From the NCBI GenBank assembly GCA_002256595.1, contig NOLC01000213.1, positions 1 to 12,522 on the forward strand: a stretch of 12,522 bases of DNA. Direction: 5' to 3'. Each line of letters begins with the position of its first letter. Position 1 is the stretch's first letter. Positions 1-7,154 of the stretch are shown here, in pieces. Source of the stretch: Methanosaeta sp. NSP1. GTDB lineage: Archaea; Halobacteriota; Methanosarcinia; Methanotrichales; Methanotrichaceae. A program made the position numbers and the translations under genes. The notes below the pieces were generated by a model. The model was not told the DNA's origin. It searched no databases and saw only the letters and a program-made list of their open reading frames with translations.

Positions 1-751
1 CCCACTTTAGGTCACAAATCCTGGAAGGCAAAATGTGATCTGCACCCATCTCAAGCATCTTGGCAAACTGCAAAGCAAAGTCGTACCTTGAGACTCTGGT
101 AGCTCCGGCCAGGTGGTAGACCCCATAAAGTCTCCGATCCGCTGCCTCAAGGACCATTTTGGCCAGATTGGTGTTAAGTGTGGGGGTAGTTAACTGATCA
201 GTGACCACAGGAACCAGCTTGCCGGATTTTAGTCTCTCAATCAACCATAGGGCAAAATTTCCCTTCCCGCTGGCGGGCCTCTTGCCATAAATCACGCTGG
301 ATCTGGCAATGCAGCCATGGCAAAATTCCTCCCCCAGGAGCTTGGTGAGGCCGTAGTTGCTCACTGGATTTGGGGCATCATCCTCCCTGTACAGTCCCCG
401 GCTTCCATCGAAGATGTAATCTGTGGAGATATATATTAGAAATGACCCGGCTTTTTTGGATGCCTCAGATACGATCCGCGTCCCTTCAACATTCATCTTA
501 TATGCCAGCTTTTTCTCCCTTTCGCATCTATCCACGTCAGTAAGAGCTGCACTGTGAATTATGATCTCGGGCTTGATCCTCATTACCGTTTCAGAAATTC
601 CTGGTCCATCCAGAAGATCGAATTTAACCGCTTTGCCAAAGGCAGGCACATTATGCGCATATCCGGAAAAGACTTCATCTCCTCTGGACTGAGCCATCTC
701 TGCAATCTTCCCTCCCAACAGACCGCTTCCACCAGTTACCAATATCTTCAT
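1..751 (-). CDS. rfbD: dTDP-4-dehydrorhamnose reductase (RmlD), C-terminus cut by window edge
   Basis: This protein would catalyse the last step of dTDP-L-rhamnose synthesis, the NAD(P)H-dependent reduction of dTDP-4-keto-rhamnose in the cytoplasm. I translated the minus strand from the ATG at 751 and found an uninterrupted frame of 250 codons to the left edge. It opens with MKILVTGGSGLLGG, the nucleotide-binding Gly motif of the extended SDR fold. It then shows IIIHSAAL, the RmlD hallmark STDYIFDG (about residues 109-116), and the catalytic YGLTK (Tyr and Lys about residues 133-137). RmlD proteins are usually about 280-300 aa, so roughly 30-50 residues lie outside. The start follows the rfbB stop by 5 nt, so it is probably translated with the rfb operon. 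The family is clear; the end is not visible. Confidence 0.93.
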   Translation of the reverse strand, partial: MKILVTGGSGLLGGKIAEMAQSRGDEVFSGYAHNVPAFGKAVKFDLLDGPGISETVMRIKPEIIIHSAALTDVDRCEREKKLAYKMNVEGTRIVSEASKKAGSFLIYISTDYIFDGSRGLYREDDAPNPVSNYGLTKLLGEEFCHGCIARSSVIYGKRPASGKGNFALWLIERLKSGKLVPVVTDQLTTPTLNTNLAKMVLEAADRRLYGVYHLAGATRVSRYDFALQFAKMLEMGADHILPSRICDLKW

Positions 752-756
752 CAATT

Positions 757-1705
757 TCACCAGGCTAGCGTCCAGGGTGCAGGATGCAGGACTCTTTCAT
801 CAACGAGAGGGCGCCACCATGGCTCATTCTGCAAATACCATCTCACTGTCTTTCTGATTCCGTCTGCAAAATTCTCCTGGGGATGCCAATGCAGCTTGGT
901 TCTGATCTTGGTGGAGTCCAAGCTGTATCTGGCATCATGGCCCGGCCGATCCTCTACAAAATCTACTAGTCTTCTCCTCTGCGGCTGAGATGTTGTAGAT
1001 CTCGCCTTTTCGGCCTCGCAAAAGGACGGCCTGCACTGCCCGGCAATGGTCGATAACATATATCCAGTCCCTCACATTCTGCCCTGTGCCGTAAATCGGA
1101 ATCCTCAGGCCGCTTTTCGCCCTAAGTATAGTCTTGGGAATCAATTTTTCCGGAAACTGATAGGGTCCGTAATTATTGGTGCATCTGGTAACCATAGCCT
1201 GAAGACCATAAGTTCGAGCATAGGCCTGGACAAATACATCTCCTGCTGCTTTGCTGGCGGAATAGGGTGAAGATGGCTTCAGAGTGCTCTCCTCGGTAAA
1301 AGATCCACTCAATATATCGCCATAAACCTCATCGGTGGAGATCTGAACAAACCTGGCTGAAGAGTTATGATGCCTCAAGGCCTCCAGGAGATTGAATACG
1401 CCTTTAACGTTGCTGTGCAGAAAAGAGTCCGGCCTGGCAATGGATCTATCCACATGAGTCTCCGCGGCAAAGTTGACTATGGCATCAGCATCTTTGATCA
1501 AGCCAGCAATAAACCTGGCATCGGCAATGTCTCCCTTGCAAAATGTATATCGCGGGTTTTCATTAAGGTCCAGAAGGTTTTCAGGATTTGATCCCAAGCG
1601 CAGGTCATCAATATTCAATATCTGGATGTCGTCATGCTCATGGAGCATCAGCCGGATAAAATTGCTTCCTATGAACCCCAGACCACCCGTGACGAGCAGT
1701 TTCAT
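757..1705 (-). pseudogene. rfbB: dTDP-glucose 4,6-dehydratase (RmlB), disrupted by internal deletion and frameshift
   Basis: RmlB converts dTDP-glucose to dTDP-4-keto-6-deoxyglucose. The first frame starts at ATG 1705 (a GTG at 1714 overlapping the rfbA stop is the alternative). It carries GGLGFIG (residues 7-13), STDEVYG with the catalytic Thr-Asp-Glu (about 123-129) and YSASK (148-152). It reads well as far as [10 protein letters not shown] (237-246), then runs into a stop at 935-937. The usual C-terminal part continues in another frame from about 968 to the stop at 757, with [19 protein letters not shown] and [16 protein letters not shown]. Intact relatives have about 20 residues between EKT and FVEDRPGHD; here only about 2-3 remain. 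The lesion is therefore a loss of roughly 50 nt (3n+2), not a single-base slip. All catalytic residues precede it, but the sugar-nucleotide-binding C-terminal part is lost from the first frame. True mutation and assembly error cannot be separated here. Confidence 0.88.
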
Positions 1706-1710
1706 CAAAA

Positions 1711-2763
1711 TCACAATGAGATATCGGAGTTATCGCCGACTATGAATCTGTTGCCCTTGGGCAGAGCTATTCCTTCTCGAATCCTGACATTTCTGCCTAT
1801 CATGCTTTCTACGATCTTTCCTGCTTTATTTATCGTGCTATTGTCCATTATGATGGTGTCCTCCAGCTCGGTTCCAAAGATCCGACAGTCATCTCCCACC
1901 GAGGTATAAGGGCCTATGTAAGAGTCACTTATCACACTGCCTTTTCCAATTATGCAGGGCCCTTTTATTGTCGATCTCTCAATCAAGGAACCTTTCTCGA
2001 TAATAACTCTGCCAATTACATGAGATTCATTGATCTGGCCCTCATTGCAGGCTGAAATATCATCCAGTATCAAACGATTAGCCTCCAAGATATCCTCAGG
2101 CTTGCCTGTATCTTTCCACCATCCCTCTACAAGAGACGCATCAACTTTGTATCCTTGTTCGATGAGCCACTGAATAGCATCGGTTATCTCCAGCTCATCC
2201 CTCCAGGACGGTTTTATGGCACTGCATGCTTCGATTATTGAAGGCCTAAAGAAGTAGACGCCCACCAGGGCATAATTTGAGGGAGGAACCTTTGGCTTCT
2301 CCACCAACTTTCTGATGCTCCCATCAGGGTTAAGATCTGCAACCCCGAAGCGCTGAGGATCTTCAACCCTGGTTAGCAGGACACTGGCATCGCTCTTCAG
2401 CCTTTGAAACCGCTCTTTGTGCTGCACTATGCCGTCTCTTAGAATGTTATCTCCCAGGTACATTATAAAATCGTCATCAAGAAATTCTTTGGCAACCAGT
2501 ATGGCATGGGCAAGCCCTTTGGGATTGCCTTGATATATGAACTCTATCGGCACACCCCAGGATCGAGATTCGACGGTATCTATAACCTGCTCTTTATTAG
2601 GACCCAGTATGATGCCGATTTCATCGGCTCCTGCTTCAATCACATCCTCGATGGCATAGAAGAGAACTGGCTTATTGGCTATTGGTATGAGCTGTTTTTG
2701 CTGAGAGAAAGTAAGAGGACGAAGCCTGGTGCCGGAGCCACCGGAGAGTATGAGAGCCTTCAC
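1711..2763 (-). CDS. rfbA: Glucose-1-phosphate thymidylyltransferase, long form with beta-helix domain (RmlA)
   Basis: It would make dTDP-glucose from dTTP and glucose-1-phosphate, the entry step of dTDP-rhamnose synthesis. The 350-residue product begins MKALILSGGSGTRLRPLT, the nucleotidyltransferase signature (residues 8-18). It has the metal-binding YLGDN (102-106), VEKPK (154-158) and WKDTG (216-220). From about 243 to 335 there are hexapeptide-like repeats (VIGRVIIEKGSLIERS, IIGKGSVISDSYIG), indicating a left-handed beta-helix. This is the long (about 350 aa) RmlA class seen in archaea and actinobacteria, not the 290-aa enterobacterial type. The start is GTG at 2763, supported by GAGGTG six bases upstream and by in-frame similarity from the first residue. 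It is the first gene of the rfb operon; its TGA at 1711-1713 overlaps the possible GTG start of rfbB. A UTP-using or other NDP-sugar specificity cannot be excluded from sequence alone. Confidence 0.93.
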   Translation of the reverse strand: MKALILSGGSGTRLRPLTFSQQKQLIPIANKPVLFYAIEDVIEAGADEIGIILGPNKEQVIDTVESRSWGVPIEFIYQGNPKGLAHAILVAKEFLDDDFIMYLGDNILRDGIVQHKERFQRLKSDASVLLTRVEDPQRFGVADLNPDGSIRKLVEKPKVPPSNYALVGVYFFRPSIIEACSAIKPSWRDELEITDAIQWLIEQGYKVDASLVEGWWKDTGKPEDILEANRLILDDISACNEGQINESHVIGRVIIEKGSLIERSTIKGPCIIGKGSVISDSYIGPYTSVGDDCRIFGTELEDTIIMDNSTINKAGKIVESMIGRNVRIREGIALPKGNRFIVGDNSDISL

Positions 2764-2769
2764 TTAATA

Positions 2770-2775
2770 CACCTC
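2770..2775 (-). promoter_or_regulatory. Ribosome binding site of rfbA
   Basis: GAGGTG on the minus strand lies six bases before the GTG codon at 2763. It matches the archaeal anti-Shine-Dalgarno complement GGAGGTG and decides for the GTG start of rfbA. Confidence 0.7.
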
Positions 2776-2800
2776 AATGGGTGAATGGATGCTCCTTCGC

Positions 2801-2812
2801 TAAAAATATATG
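2801..2812 (-). promoter_or_regulatory. Likely archaeal promoter (TATA box) of the rfb operon
   Basis: The minus strand reads CATATATTTTTA, a good archaeal TATA box. Placing transcription start about 26 nt downstream gives a start near 2780 and a leader of about 17 nt that contains the GAGGTG ribosome binding site of rfbA. The box sits in the 80-nt gap after aksA, so the rfb operon probably has its own promoter. No experimental support is available here. Confidence 0.6.
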
Positions 2813-2843
2813 CCCTTCGATCATCAGGAATGCTTTTTCTATC

Positions 2844-4028
2844 TCAAGGCCCGGGATAAATGACCTCGATGTTGTCCATATTGAGTATCAGCTTTCGCAG
2901 CTCCTCACAGTTTATGGCATGCTTGAATTCACTGCACATCTTTACCCTCTCGGACAGGTCCACAAGCTCTTCATCCTTCAAATAGTAGCCCATCCTCTGG
3001 GTGATGTACTTAAGGGCCTTGGATCCGGTGTGCTTGCCAATGATTATGTGTCGTGCTGCGCCCACCATCTCCGGGGAGTAGAGCTCATAGGTTCTGGGCT
3101 CCTCCAGGACGGCTGCAACATGAATCCCAGACTCGTGGGCAAAGGCGTTAGTCCCCACCACCGCCTTATTCCTGGCCACTGGTACTGCTGAGTAGGTCTC
3201 CACCAGCTTGGAGAGGTCCTTTATCTTGGTCATATCATACCTCTCCTGGCCGTAATGAAGGCGCAGAGCCACCAGAAGCTCCTCCAGAGGCGTGTTGCCG
3301 CTTCGTTCACCGATACCGTTTACCGTGGTATGAAGCTGTTTGGCCCCAGCCTCAGCTCCGGCCAGGGTATTGGCCAGAGCCAGTCCCAGGTCATCGTGGC
3401 AGTGCATGCATATGGGAACCTTTACCGCCTTTCTCAGCTCGCTGATCATGTAATAGGTTGTGCGCGGATTCATAATGCCCACGGTGTCGGCCACGCTGAT
3501 GTAATCGGCATGGTACTCCTCTGCTTTCCTATACAGCTTCTTCAGGATTTCAAAATCGGTGCGCGTGGCATCCTCAGCCGAGAAGCGCACAATCAGGCCA
3601 TGATCCTTGGCATACTCCACCGTCTGCAGGGCGCAGGATATGGCCTCTGGGCAGCTCATATGCAGCTTATGTTTTAGATGAAGGTCGGAGGTGGCTATGA
3701 AGACGCTGATCATATCCACGCCGCATTCCAATGCCGCATCGACATCCTTCTTGACCGAACGGGAGAGAGCCGAGATCTTGGCATCCAGACCCAGATTGCA
3801 GACCTCCCGCACCGCATTCATCTCCGCCGCGGAGACCACGGGAAAGCCGGCCTCTATGACCTCTACTCCGATCTCGTCCAGCCGCAAGGCAATATCCAGC
3901 TTCTCGTCCGCCCTGAATACCACTCCCGGCATCTGCTCGCCGTCACGAAGGGTTACATCGCAGATCTCAATGTCCAGGGGAGGCGTCCCGGCCGGGGCCA
4001 GGAACTGATTGAGGGAGTAGTCCGGCAT
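2844..4028 (-). CDS. aksA: Homocitrate synthase-type enzyme (AksA), LeuA family without regulatory domain
   Basis: AksA condenses 2-oxoglutarate (and longer 2-oxo acids) with acetyl-CoA, beginning the chain elongation to 2-oxosuberate for coenzyme B of methanogens. The 394-residue product has the family signatures DVTLRDGEQ (residues 24-32) and LHTTVNGIGERSGN (232-245). It also has the metal-site pair HCH (209-211) with Asp24, FSAEDATRT (149-157) and FAHESGIHV (296-304). It ends soon after the catalytic barrel and lid, about 100 residues shorter than 2-isopropylmalate or citramalate synthases, which carry a C-terminal leucine/isoleucine-sensing domain. That length, together with LKHKLHMS resembling the Methanocaldococcus AksA as I recall it, favours AksA. 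A leucine-insensitive isopropylmalate synthase remains possible. The ATG at 4028 is preceded by a TATA box at -28 and no clear ribosome binding site, so the message may be leaderless. Confidence 0.82.
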   Translation of the reverse strand: MPDYSLNQFLAPAGTPPLDIEICDVTLRDGEQMPGVVFRADEKLDIALRLDEIGVEVIEAGFPVVSAAEMNAVREVCNLGLDAKISALSRSVKKDVDAALECGVDMISVFIATSDLHLKHKLHMSCPEAISCALQTVEYAKDHGLIVRFSAEDATRTDFEILKKLYRKAEEYHADYISVADTVGIMNPRTTYYMISELRKAVKVPICMHCHDDLGLALANTLAGAEAGAKQLHTTVNGIGERSGNTPLEELLVALRLHYGQERYDMTKIKDLSKLVETYSAVPVARNKAVVGTNAFAHESGIHVAAVLEEPRTYELYSPEMVGAARHIIIGKHTGSKALKYITQRMGYYLKDEELVDLSERVKMCSEFKHAINCEELRKLILNMDNIEVIYPGP

Positions 4029-4050
4029 AGCATGCTAATTGTGAGGATTC

Positions 4051-4060
4051 ATTACATAAA
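4051..4060 (-). promoter_or_regulatory. Likely leaderless promoter of aksA
   Basis: TTTATGTAAT on the minus strand is centred about 28 nt before the aksA ATG. It is preceded by CGAAACCGA, which resembles an archaeal BRE. With the usual 25-26 nt spacing, transcription would start almost at the start codon. No Shine-Dalgarno sequence is seen between the box and the ATG. Confidence 0.55.
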
Positions 4061-4117
4061 TCGGTTTCGTAGGAAGCCCTCTTCCGCCTGGAGCGGCTGC
4101 AGCTCTAAAGGGCGGAT

Positions 4118-5446
4118 CTATCCGGGAAGCTTTGCAAAGCGCTCCAGTATCCAGCGACATCTCACCTCAGGATGAAATAAAAGGCCGAAGGTGGGAAGGC
4201 ATTGGTGCTGAAAAGCCAAGGCCGCATCTCCTTGTCCAGCTAAAAGGATGAATCCCTCTGGAAGAGTTGCAGCATGGTTATGAAGCTGAAAGACCTCCAG
4301 GATTCGGGGCTCTCCCAGGATGCCGCTCTCCTGGCGGATCTCTATCTCAGTTAGGCCGATAGCAGGGCAGGAAAGAATGGATCCGCCATAGACGGCAGAA
4401 ATAGCCTGCATACCGGCGCAGATGCCCATCAAAGGCTTTCGGAAGTCTTTTATCCAGGAGAGACTCCCCAGCTTGTGCAAATAGTCATCGTCCTTCAGAG
4501 CCGTTCCGCATAGAATGATCTTTTCAGAGGCATCGATATCCTTCGGCGTGATCTTGGAATAATGCAGGATATGAGAGCCATATCCAGAATCCTTTAGGGC
4601 TGCTCTGATGGGATGGACGAACTCATATTCAAATAAGCTGTCTGAAGCAGCGCATAGATCTATTAAGAGAATGCCGCCGCGGTCTTTCTCTGTCCTTGCC
4701 GATTCTTGCAGGAGGCGAAAGTGGCCTGCAGGCTGACCGGATGGCTCAGGTTTTCTTTTCCCAGCTGTCTTATCTGCCAGGCGAGCTTTTTCTATAATGA
4801 ACCGGCCCCGGTGGCCGGCATAGATCTGCGATGCCTTCAGGATCTCTATTCTCTTATAAAAGAGGGGGCCATCCAGTACCAGTGTCTCCAGCTCACCGCC
4901 CTCCCCCGAGGGATTGATCTTATATTTCTTCTGCAGCGACTGCAGGATCTGGATGCGCTCTTCGCTTAGCATGGCGCCCAGCCAGGATTGGTCAAAGGGG
5001 TAGGCATAGACGCCGGAGATGATAACAGAAAAGCTTTCCTTGAGAAGCAGGCGCAGATAATCGATCTGGTTTATCTGCCAGAGAGGAGAGCAGCACCAAA
5101 GGCCCAGTTCGCGGCAGATCCTCTGCACCCGGGCTGCCTGGTAGACCGACTCTATGGCCCCGGTTACTATTCCCTCGATGCCGTATCTATCCCTGGCTGC
5201 GGATATGGCTGCCGCCAGATCCTGCAGCTCTTCTTCTTTTCTGCCTTTTGTCGTCCAGGAGAGAATGGGAATTTCCATAGCCCGGGCCTGCATATCCGTG
5301 CAGCGGATGTTAGGGGTATGAAACATATAGCTATCCGGGTTCTCGGAGAGGATAGTTATCAGGCAGGCCACCTCATCCTTTTGCATAGCCAGGTGGCAGG
5401 CGAAGACTGAGTCCTTGCCGCCGGAGAAGAGCACCCCAAATTTCAT
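4118..5446 (-). CDS. Diphthine-ammonia ligase (Dph6 family) fused to a class I glutamine amidotransferase domain
   Basis: The N-terminal half belongs to the Dph6/ATP_bind_4 family, which adenylates diphthine on elongation factor 2 and amidates it to diphthamide. It has the PP-loop SGGKDS (residues 8-13), VTGAIES (94-100) and the family motif GEGGELETLVLDGP (181-194). Stand-alone archaeal members are about 220-240 aa, matching residues 1-225. After a polar linker (about 226-256) comes a second domain (257-442) with the glutamine amidotransferase nucleophile elbow GICAGMQ (Cys343) and FHPEV (His425, Glu427). All three catalytic residues are present, so the domain looks active. The likely reading is that glutamine hydrolysis supplies ammonia to the ligase, but this is inference. 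The ATG at 5446 has a TATA-like box at -29 and no leader. The frame is continuous through the junction, so the fusion is not an artefact of a missed stop in this sequence. Confidence 0.88.
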   Translation of the reverse strand: MKFGVLFSGGKDSVFACHLAMQKDEVACLITILSENPDSYMFHTPNIRCTDMQARAMEIPILSWTTKGRKEEELQDLAAAISAARDRYGIEGIVTGAIESVYQAARVQRICRELGLWCCSPLWQINQIDYLRLLLKESFSVIISGVYAYPFDQSWLGAMLSEERIQILQSLQKKYKINPSGEGGELETLVLDGPLFYKRIEILKASQIYAGHRGRFIIEKARLADKTAGKRKPEPSGQPAGHFRLLQESARTEKDRGGILLIDLCAASDSLFEYEFVHPIRAALKDSGYGSHILHYSKITPKDIDASEKIILCGTALKDDDYLHKLGSLSWIKDFRKPLMGICAGMQAISAVYGGSILSCPAIGLTEIEIRQESGILGEPRILEVFQLHNHAATLPEGFILLAGQGDAALAFQHQCLPTFGLLFHPEVRCRWILERFAKLPG

Positions 5447-5470
5447 CGGACCGAATGAAAGATGATGCCG

Positions 5471-5480
5471 GATAAAAAAG
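5471..5480 (-). promoter_or_regulatory. Likely leaderless promoter of the Dph6-glutaminase gene; T-tract may also end cobQ
   Basis: CTTTTTTATC on the minus strand lies about 29 nt before the ATG at 5446, a fitting distance for an archaeal TATA box and a start-codon transcription start. The same six-T run lies about 25 nt after the cobQ stop and could act as a U-rich archaeal terminator. The two roles are not mutually exclusive and neither is proven. Confidence 0.45.
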
Positions 5481-5501
5481 ATGTTGAGCCCGAGCTTCGA
5501 T

Positions 5502-7007
5502 CTAATCCAGATCCAGCATACTATAAATCTTCTTCATATCCAGATGGGCAGCAGTGGCCCTTGCTAACTCGGCAAAGCCGTCTGATTGCAGTGCATCACC
5601 CTCAGGCGCTCTTGGATCAAATTCAGTTTCCGCCTGCCCGCAGGGCTCATTTGTTCCATTGCGCTCTCTTTTGCGCCGGCGAAGAAAATCGAGAAATGCA
5701 GCCCTGAAATTTTGGTTATCGAAGAGACCATGCAGATAAGTGCCCATCACAATTCCATTGCTTGAAACTGCCCCGTCATCTTGGAAGGCGCTCTCTTCAC
5801 TGGGGCTGGTCACTCCCATATGAATCTCGTATCCTTTGACCTTCTGGCCCCGGATGGGCTCCAGTATGGGTCCGCCGCCGGTAACCGTCTTCTCCACCTG
5901 CACCGTCTTCTTCTCATACAGGTCGAAGCGGGTTATTGCATCCAGCAGGCCCAGAGCCGGAACTGAGCCGACTGTGTCCTCAATGCCGCAATCTATTATC
6001 TCCCGGCCCAGCATCTGGTAGCCGCCGCATATGCCCAAGACCGGCGTGTTCTCCAGAGACCTGATCTGCCGGTCCATGCCCTTCTCCTGCATCTCCCTCA
6101 GATCGGAGACTGTGTTCTTGGTCCCGGGGATGATCACGGCATCAGGATTGCCCAGCGGCTCCGAGAGGCCGACATATCTCACATGAGCCAGACGCTCCAG
6201 CGGCTCAAAGTCGGTGAAGTTGCTTATGCGCGGCAAGCGGATCACTGCTATCTCCAGGCTTTCGCCCGCTGGCATGGATTTCTTGTCCCCCAGTGAGACT
6301 GAGTCCTCGGAAGGGAGGGCCAGGTCGAGGTAGGGGAGGACCCCCAGAATCGGCACGCCTGTCATCTCTTCCAGCTTTTCAAGGCCGCTGCCCAGTATGG
6401 CCGGATCGCCCCGGAACTTGTTGATCACCAGGCCCTGTACCAGTGGCCGCAGGTCTGAGGGAAGTAGCTCAACGCTGCCAAAGAGGCTGGCGAAGACGCC
6501 TCCCCTCTCGATATCGCCCACCAGGATGATGGGAGCCTGCAGGAGGCGGGCCACATAGATGTTGGCTATGTCTCTGTCGAAGAGGTTGATCTCCGCCGCG
6601 CCGCCTGCCCCCTCCACTATGATGTAGTCGTATTCCTTTTCCATTTCATGTATGGCCTTGTCCACCACATCTTTTAGGGGCTCTATATCCTGGTAGTATT
6701 CCGCAGCCGACTTATCGGCTAGCGGCCGGCCCATGACTATGACCTGGGAGGTGCGGTCCCCTTTGGGCTTGAGCAATATGGGATTCATGTACACGGTGGG
6801 CTCCACCCTCGCCGCCCAGGCCTGGACCGCCTGGGCTATGCCCATCTCCCCTCCGGAGCGGGTGACCCAGGAATTGAGGCTCATGTTCTGGGACTTGAAG
6901 GGCGCTACCTTCAGGCCACGATCGGAGAGCAGGCGGCAGATGGCGGCAACAAGAGTGCTCTTGCCGGAGTGAGAAGTGGTGCCGAGGACAACCAGGAAGC
7001 GGGACAT
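5502..7007 (-). CDS. cobQ: Cobyric acid synthase (glutamine-hydrolysing, CobQ/CbiP)
   Basis: It amidates side chains b, d, e and g of adenosylcobyrinic acid a,c-diamide, using glutamine and ATP, in corrinoid synthesis; methanogens need corrinoids for methyl transfer. The 501-residue product begins MSRFLVVLGTTSHSGKSTLV, a deviant Walker A of the BioD/CobQ class. It then has APFKSQNMSLNS (35-46), EGAGGAAE (132-139) and NKFRGD (196-201). The C-terminal amidotransferase domain carries GICGGYQML with Cys327 and YLHG with His426. Length and order match the usual 480-510 aa enzyme. I chose ATG 7007 because the family starts here; the frame can be extended only to a TTG at 7028. The last 60 residues contain a polar stretch (445-472) before the final helix. 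It is encoded between the TPR gene (147 nt upstream) and the Dph6 fusion (55 nt downstream), with no sign of other cobalamin genes. Confidence 0.95.
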   Translation of the reverse strand: MSRFLVVLGTTSHSGKSTLVAAICRLLSDRGLKVAPFKSQNMSLNSWVTRSGGEMGIAQAVQAWAARVEPTVYMNPILLKPKGDRTSQVIVMGRPLADKSAAEYYQDIEPLKDVVDKAIHEMEKEYDYIIVEGAGGAAEINLFDRDIANIYVARLLQAPIILVGDIERGGVFASLFGSVELLPSDLRPLVQGLVINKFRGDPAILGSGLEKLEEMTGVPILGVLPYLDLALPSEDSVSLGDKKSMPAGESLEIAVIRLPRISNFTDFEPLERLAHVRYVGLSEPLGNPDAVIIPGTKNTVSDLREMQEKGMDRQIRSLENTPVLGICGGYQMLGREIIDCGIEDTVGSVPALGLLDAITRFDLYEKKTVQVEKTVTGGGPILEPIRGQKVKGYEIHMGVTSPSEESAFQDDGAVSSNGIVMGTYLHGLFDNQNFRAAFLDFLRRRKRERNGTNEPCGQAETEFDPRAPEGDALQSDGFAELARATAAHLDMKKIYSMLDLD

Positions 7008-7154
7008 GGTAGGGATGGTGGCGTGCAAGTTTATTTGCCTTTTGGAAGGTAGGATTTTGTTTAAGGCGGATAGAAATAACCATATGCAGAGAAGAGGTGG
7101 TTGTTGAGACGCAGAGGAGAATAGATGCTCTGAGATTTAACACCTAAAAATATT

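Noticed and set aside
757..1020. Programmed frameshift in rfbB
   Set aside because: About 17 codons are missing at the junction and there is no slippery heptamer, so recoding would not restore a normal RmlB.
3255..4175. Plus-strand frames opposite aksA
   Set aside because: The opposite strand encodes clear homocitrate synthase signatures without interruption, so these are shadows.
6712..7143. Minus-strand frame of 143 codons overlapping the start of cobQ
   Set aside because: It overlaps the conserved CobQ N-terminus in another frame and looks like no protein family; its upstream part only reads through the gap.
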